NCBI RefSeq assembly: GCF_002929825.1
Contig: NZ_PJJN01000036.1
Coordinates: 124,001 to 188,000 of the forward strand
Length of the DNA stretch: 64,000 nt
Direction of reading: 5' to 3'
From: Cryobacterium sp. Y29
GTDB taxonomy: Bacteria; Actinomycetota; Actinomycetes; Actinomycetales; Microbacteriaceae
Notes under the pieces: generated by a model
Seen by the model: the letters and a program-made list of their open reading frames with translations, nothing else
Database searches by the model: none
Told to the model about the DNA's origin: nothing
Translations under genes and position numbers: made by a program
Shown: one piece after another, positions 62,723 through 64,000 of the stretch
How positions within the stretch are numbered: position 1 is the stretch's first letter
Layout: every line of letters begins with the position of its first letter

Positions 62723-63040
62723 AGAAGACCTTTCCGCGTCGGTGCGGTTGAGTAGGAGTGAACGTGAGCCAGTCTATCGACGTGAATTTTCTGGTCTGCG
62801 AGCATTCGAGAAACTGATGCCGGGCTCCGTTCTTTCGCATAAGAACTACCAGTAAGCGAATCGCCCGTTAGGCAGCCCCCTCAAGAAACGGTCGATGACG
62901 CCCGGCATGATTCCCGACACGACCTCCCCGAACTGTCGCCCTGAGCGACCGGCTCACGTAGTCTCTGTACCACCGGTGGAGAAGAGACGTCTTTCGCCGG
63001 ACGTCCGAAAGCGGCCCGTTATTGACTGAAAGCAGCAAAA
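62723..63040. other. Divergent intergenic region before the second terC
   Basis: About 320 bases with no supported gene. Near the right end, GTCTCT pairs with AGAGAC (about 62961-62988), and CTTTCG pairs with CGAAAG (62991-63011); these hairpins lie in the leader of the second terC. The GGGGAGTA loop of the manganese riboswitch is absent, so I do not call it one. Confidence 0.45.
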
Positions 63041-64000
63041 ATGGATGTTTCGCCCCTCGCTTGGATCTTGACCGTCGCGGCTATCGTCGCGCTCCTTGCT
63101 TTCGACTATGTCTTTCACGTACGCAAGGCGCATGCGCCGACTCTGAAGGAAGCAGCGATCTGGTCCTCGCTTTACGTGGGGATTGCCATCCTCTTCGGGC
63201 TGGGCGTTCTCATCGTGGGCGGTGCCACCCCTAGTGCGGAGTATTTCGCTGGCTACATCACCGAAAAAGCGTTGTCGGTCGACAATCTCTTTGTCTTTCT
63301 CATCATCATGACGAGTTTTCGAGTCCCGCGTGAAGACCAACAAAAGGTGTTGCTGTTCGGCATCACTTTTTCGCTTATCGCCCGTACCGGATTCATCTTC
63401 CTGGGCGCAGCGCTGATCAATTCATTCGCCTGGGTGTTCTATTTCTTCGGCATCATCCTGTTGATGACTGCGGGCAACATGCTCAAACCGGAGAGTTCAG
63501 AGTCCCGATCGTCTGAAAACTTCATGGTGCGAATCGCACGCAAAATTTTTCACACCAGTCCGGACTACGACGGAGACAAGCTCTTCACCGTGCACGAGGG
63601 CAAACGAGCGCTGACCCCGATGCTCCTCGTTATGGTCGCGATCGCTGGTACCGACCTACTGTTCGCTCTCGATTCGATCCCCGCCATCTTCGGCCTGACT
63701 CAGAACGTCTATATCGTGTTCACGGCGACCGCGTTCTCGCTCCTCGGCCTTCGACAGCTGTACTTCCTGCTCGACGGGCTGCTGGACCGACTGATCTACC
63801 TCTCCTTCGGTCTTGCATCCATTCTCGCCTTCATCGGCGTGAAGCTCATCCTCCATGCCCTGCACGAGAACAACTTGCCATTCATCAACGGTGGTGAACC
63901 GGTACCGGTGTTCGAAATCAGTACAGCTCTCTCATTGACCGTCATCATCGGTGTGCTCGTGGTCACGGTGCTCGCGTCGCTGCTCAGCCCGGCCGGCCGG
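63041..64000 (+). CDS. terC: TerC-family integral membrane protein (3' end beyond the window)
   Basis: 320 codons are present. Signatures ALSVDNLFVFLIIM (about residues 82-95) and LLFALDSIPAIFGLTQ (about 206-221) match TerC, as in the paralogue at 260-1285, and the two proteins align along their length. The stop is not reached, though little is missing for this family. Unlike the first copy its leader lacks an evident yybP-ykoY riboswitch, so the two copies are probably controlled differently. ATG start, weak AAAGCAG ribosome site. Confidence 0.92.
   Translation, partial: MDVSPLAWILTVAAIVALLAFDYVFHVRKAHAPTLKEAAIWSSLYVGIAILFGLGVLIVGGATPSAEYFAGYITEKALSVDNLFVFLIIMTSFRVPREDQQKVLLFGITFSLIARTGFIFLGAALINSFAWVFYFFGIILLMTAGNMLKPESSESRSSENFMVRIARKIFHTSPDYDGDKLFTVHEGKRALTPMLLVMVAIAGTDLLFALDSIPAIFGLTQNVYIVFTATAFSLLGLRQLYFLLDGLLDRLIYLSFGLASILAFIGVKLILHALHENNLPFINGGEPVPVFEISTALSLTVIIGVLVVTVLASLLSPAGR

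Noticed and set aside
62840-63040. Possible second yybP-ykoY riboswitch before the terC paralogue
   Set aside because: There are hairpins and an AGAGACGTCTTTC segment, but the GGGGAGTA loop is absent, so the evidence is too weak.

Overview
This window is high-GC actinobacterial chromosome, most likely from the family Microbacteriaceae (Cryobacterium/Leifsonia-like). The reasons are a mycothiol-type enzyme, the DUF3090 and MSMEG_4193-type phosphatase pair, a DUF6458 protein, the fused trehalose synthase/phosphatase, and a gene order running from gltX through leuB and ilvE to serA. No phage, insertion sequence, integrase or CRISPR array was seen. The taxonomic assignment is inference from gene content, not from a marker gene search.

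Layout. 1-12 kb: the start of a PP2C phosphatase, a TerC membrane protein behind a manganese-type (yybP-ykoY) riboswitch, a methyltransferase, the DUF3090/phosphatase pair, tRNA-Glu, a metallo-hydrolase, a MacB-like ABC exporter with its own TetR regulator and a double operator, then a soluble hybrid histidine kinase followed by a two-receiver response regulator. 12-22.4 kb is an accessory region: an orphan ParA, a small helical protein, a haloacid dehalogenase, an SRPBCC/ArsR operon, a mycothiol-dependent enzyme, a RibD-like reductase, two DGPF (YCII) proteins and a hydrolase. They are interleaved with at least three broken genes (ArsR, an ECF42 sigma factor, an NAD-dependent epimerase). This region ends at tRNA-Gln.

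22.5-44 kb is mostly core metabolism: gltX, a LysR/aminotransferase pair, a degenerate FAH-family protein, ilvE and leuB, a drug exporter with its TetR repressor, serA, two secreted phosphatases, and the ilvD-ilvB-ilvN-ilvC valine/isoleucine operon. ilvE, leuB and ilvBNCD together supply most of branched-chain amino acid synthesis. 44-53 kb holds trehalose synthesis (OtsA-OtsB fusion) and a GH15 trehalase-like enzyme on either side of two small unknown proteins, then a complete biotin ECF importer (bioYMN) and an FKBP lipoprotein. 53-64 kb holds a glycine betaine/proline ABC importer (proXWV), a C4-dicarboxylate symporter divergent from a CitA/DcuS-type two-component system, two crotonase-family enzymes, and a second TerC gene that runs off the right edge.

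The most unusual items are: receiver domains degenerate in different ways in the kinase and its adjacent regulator; two perfect 32-bp palindromes that share an arm and so cannot both form; an FAH-family protein that has lost all three metal ligands; an apparent CTG start codon; an ECF42 sigma factor broken while its two DGPF partners stay intact; and a strong excess of the octamer GGCATCCG/CGGATGCC.
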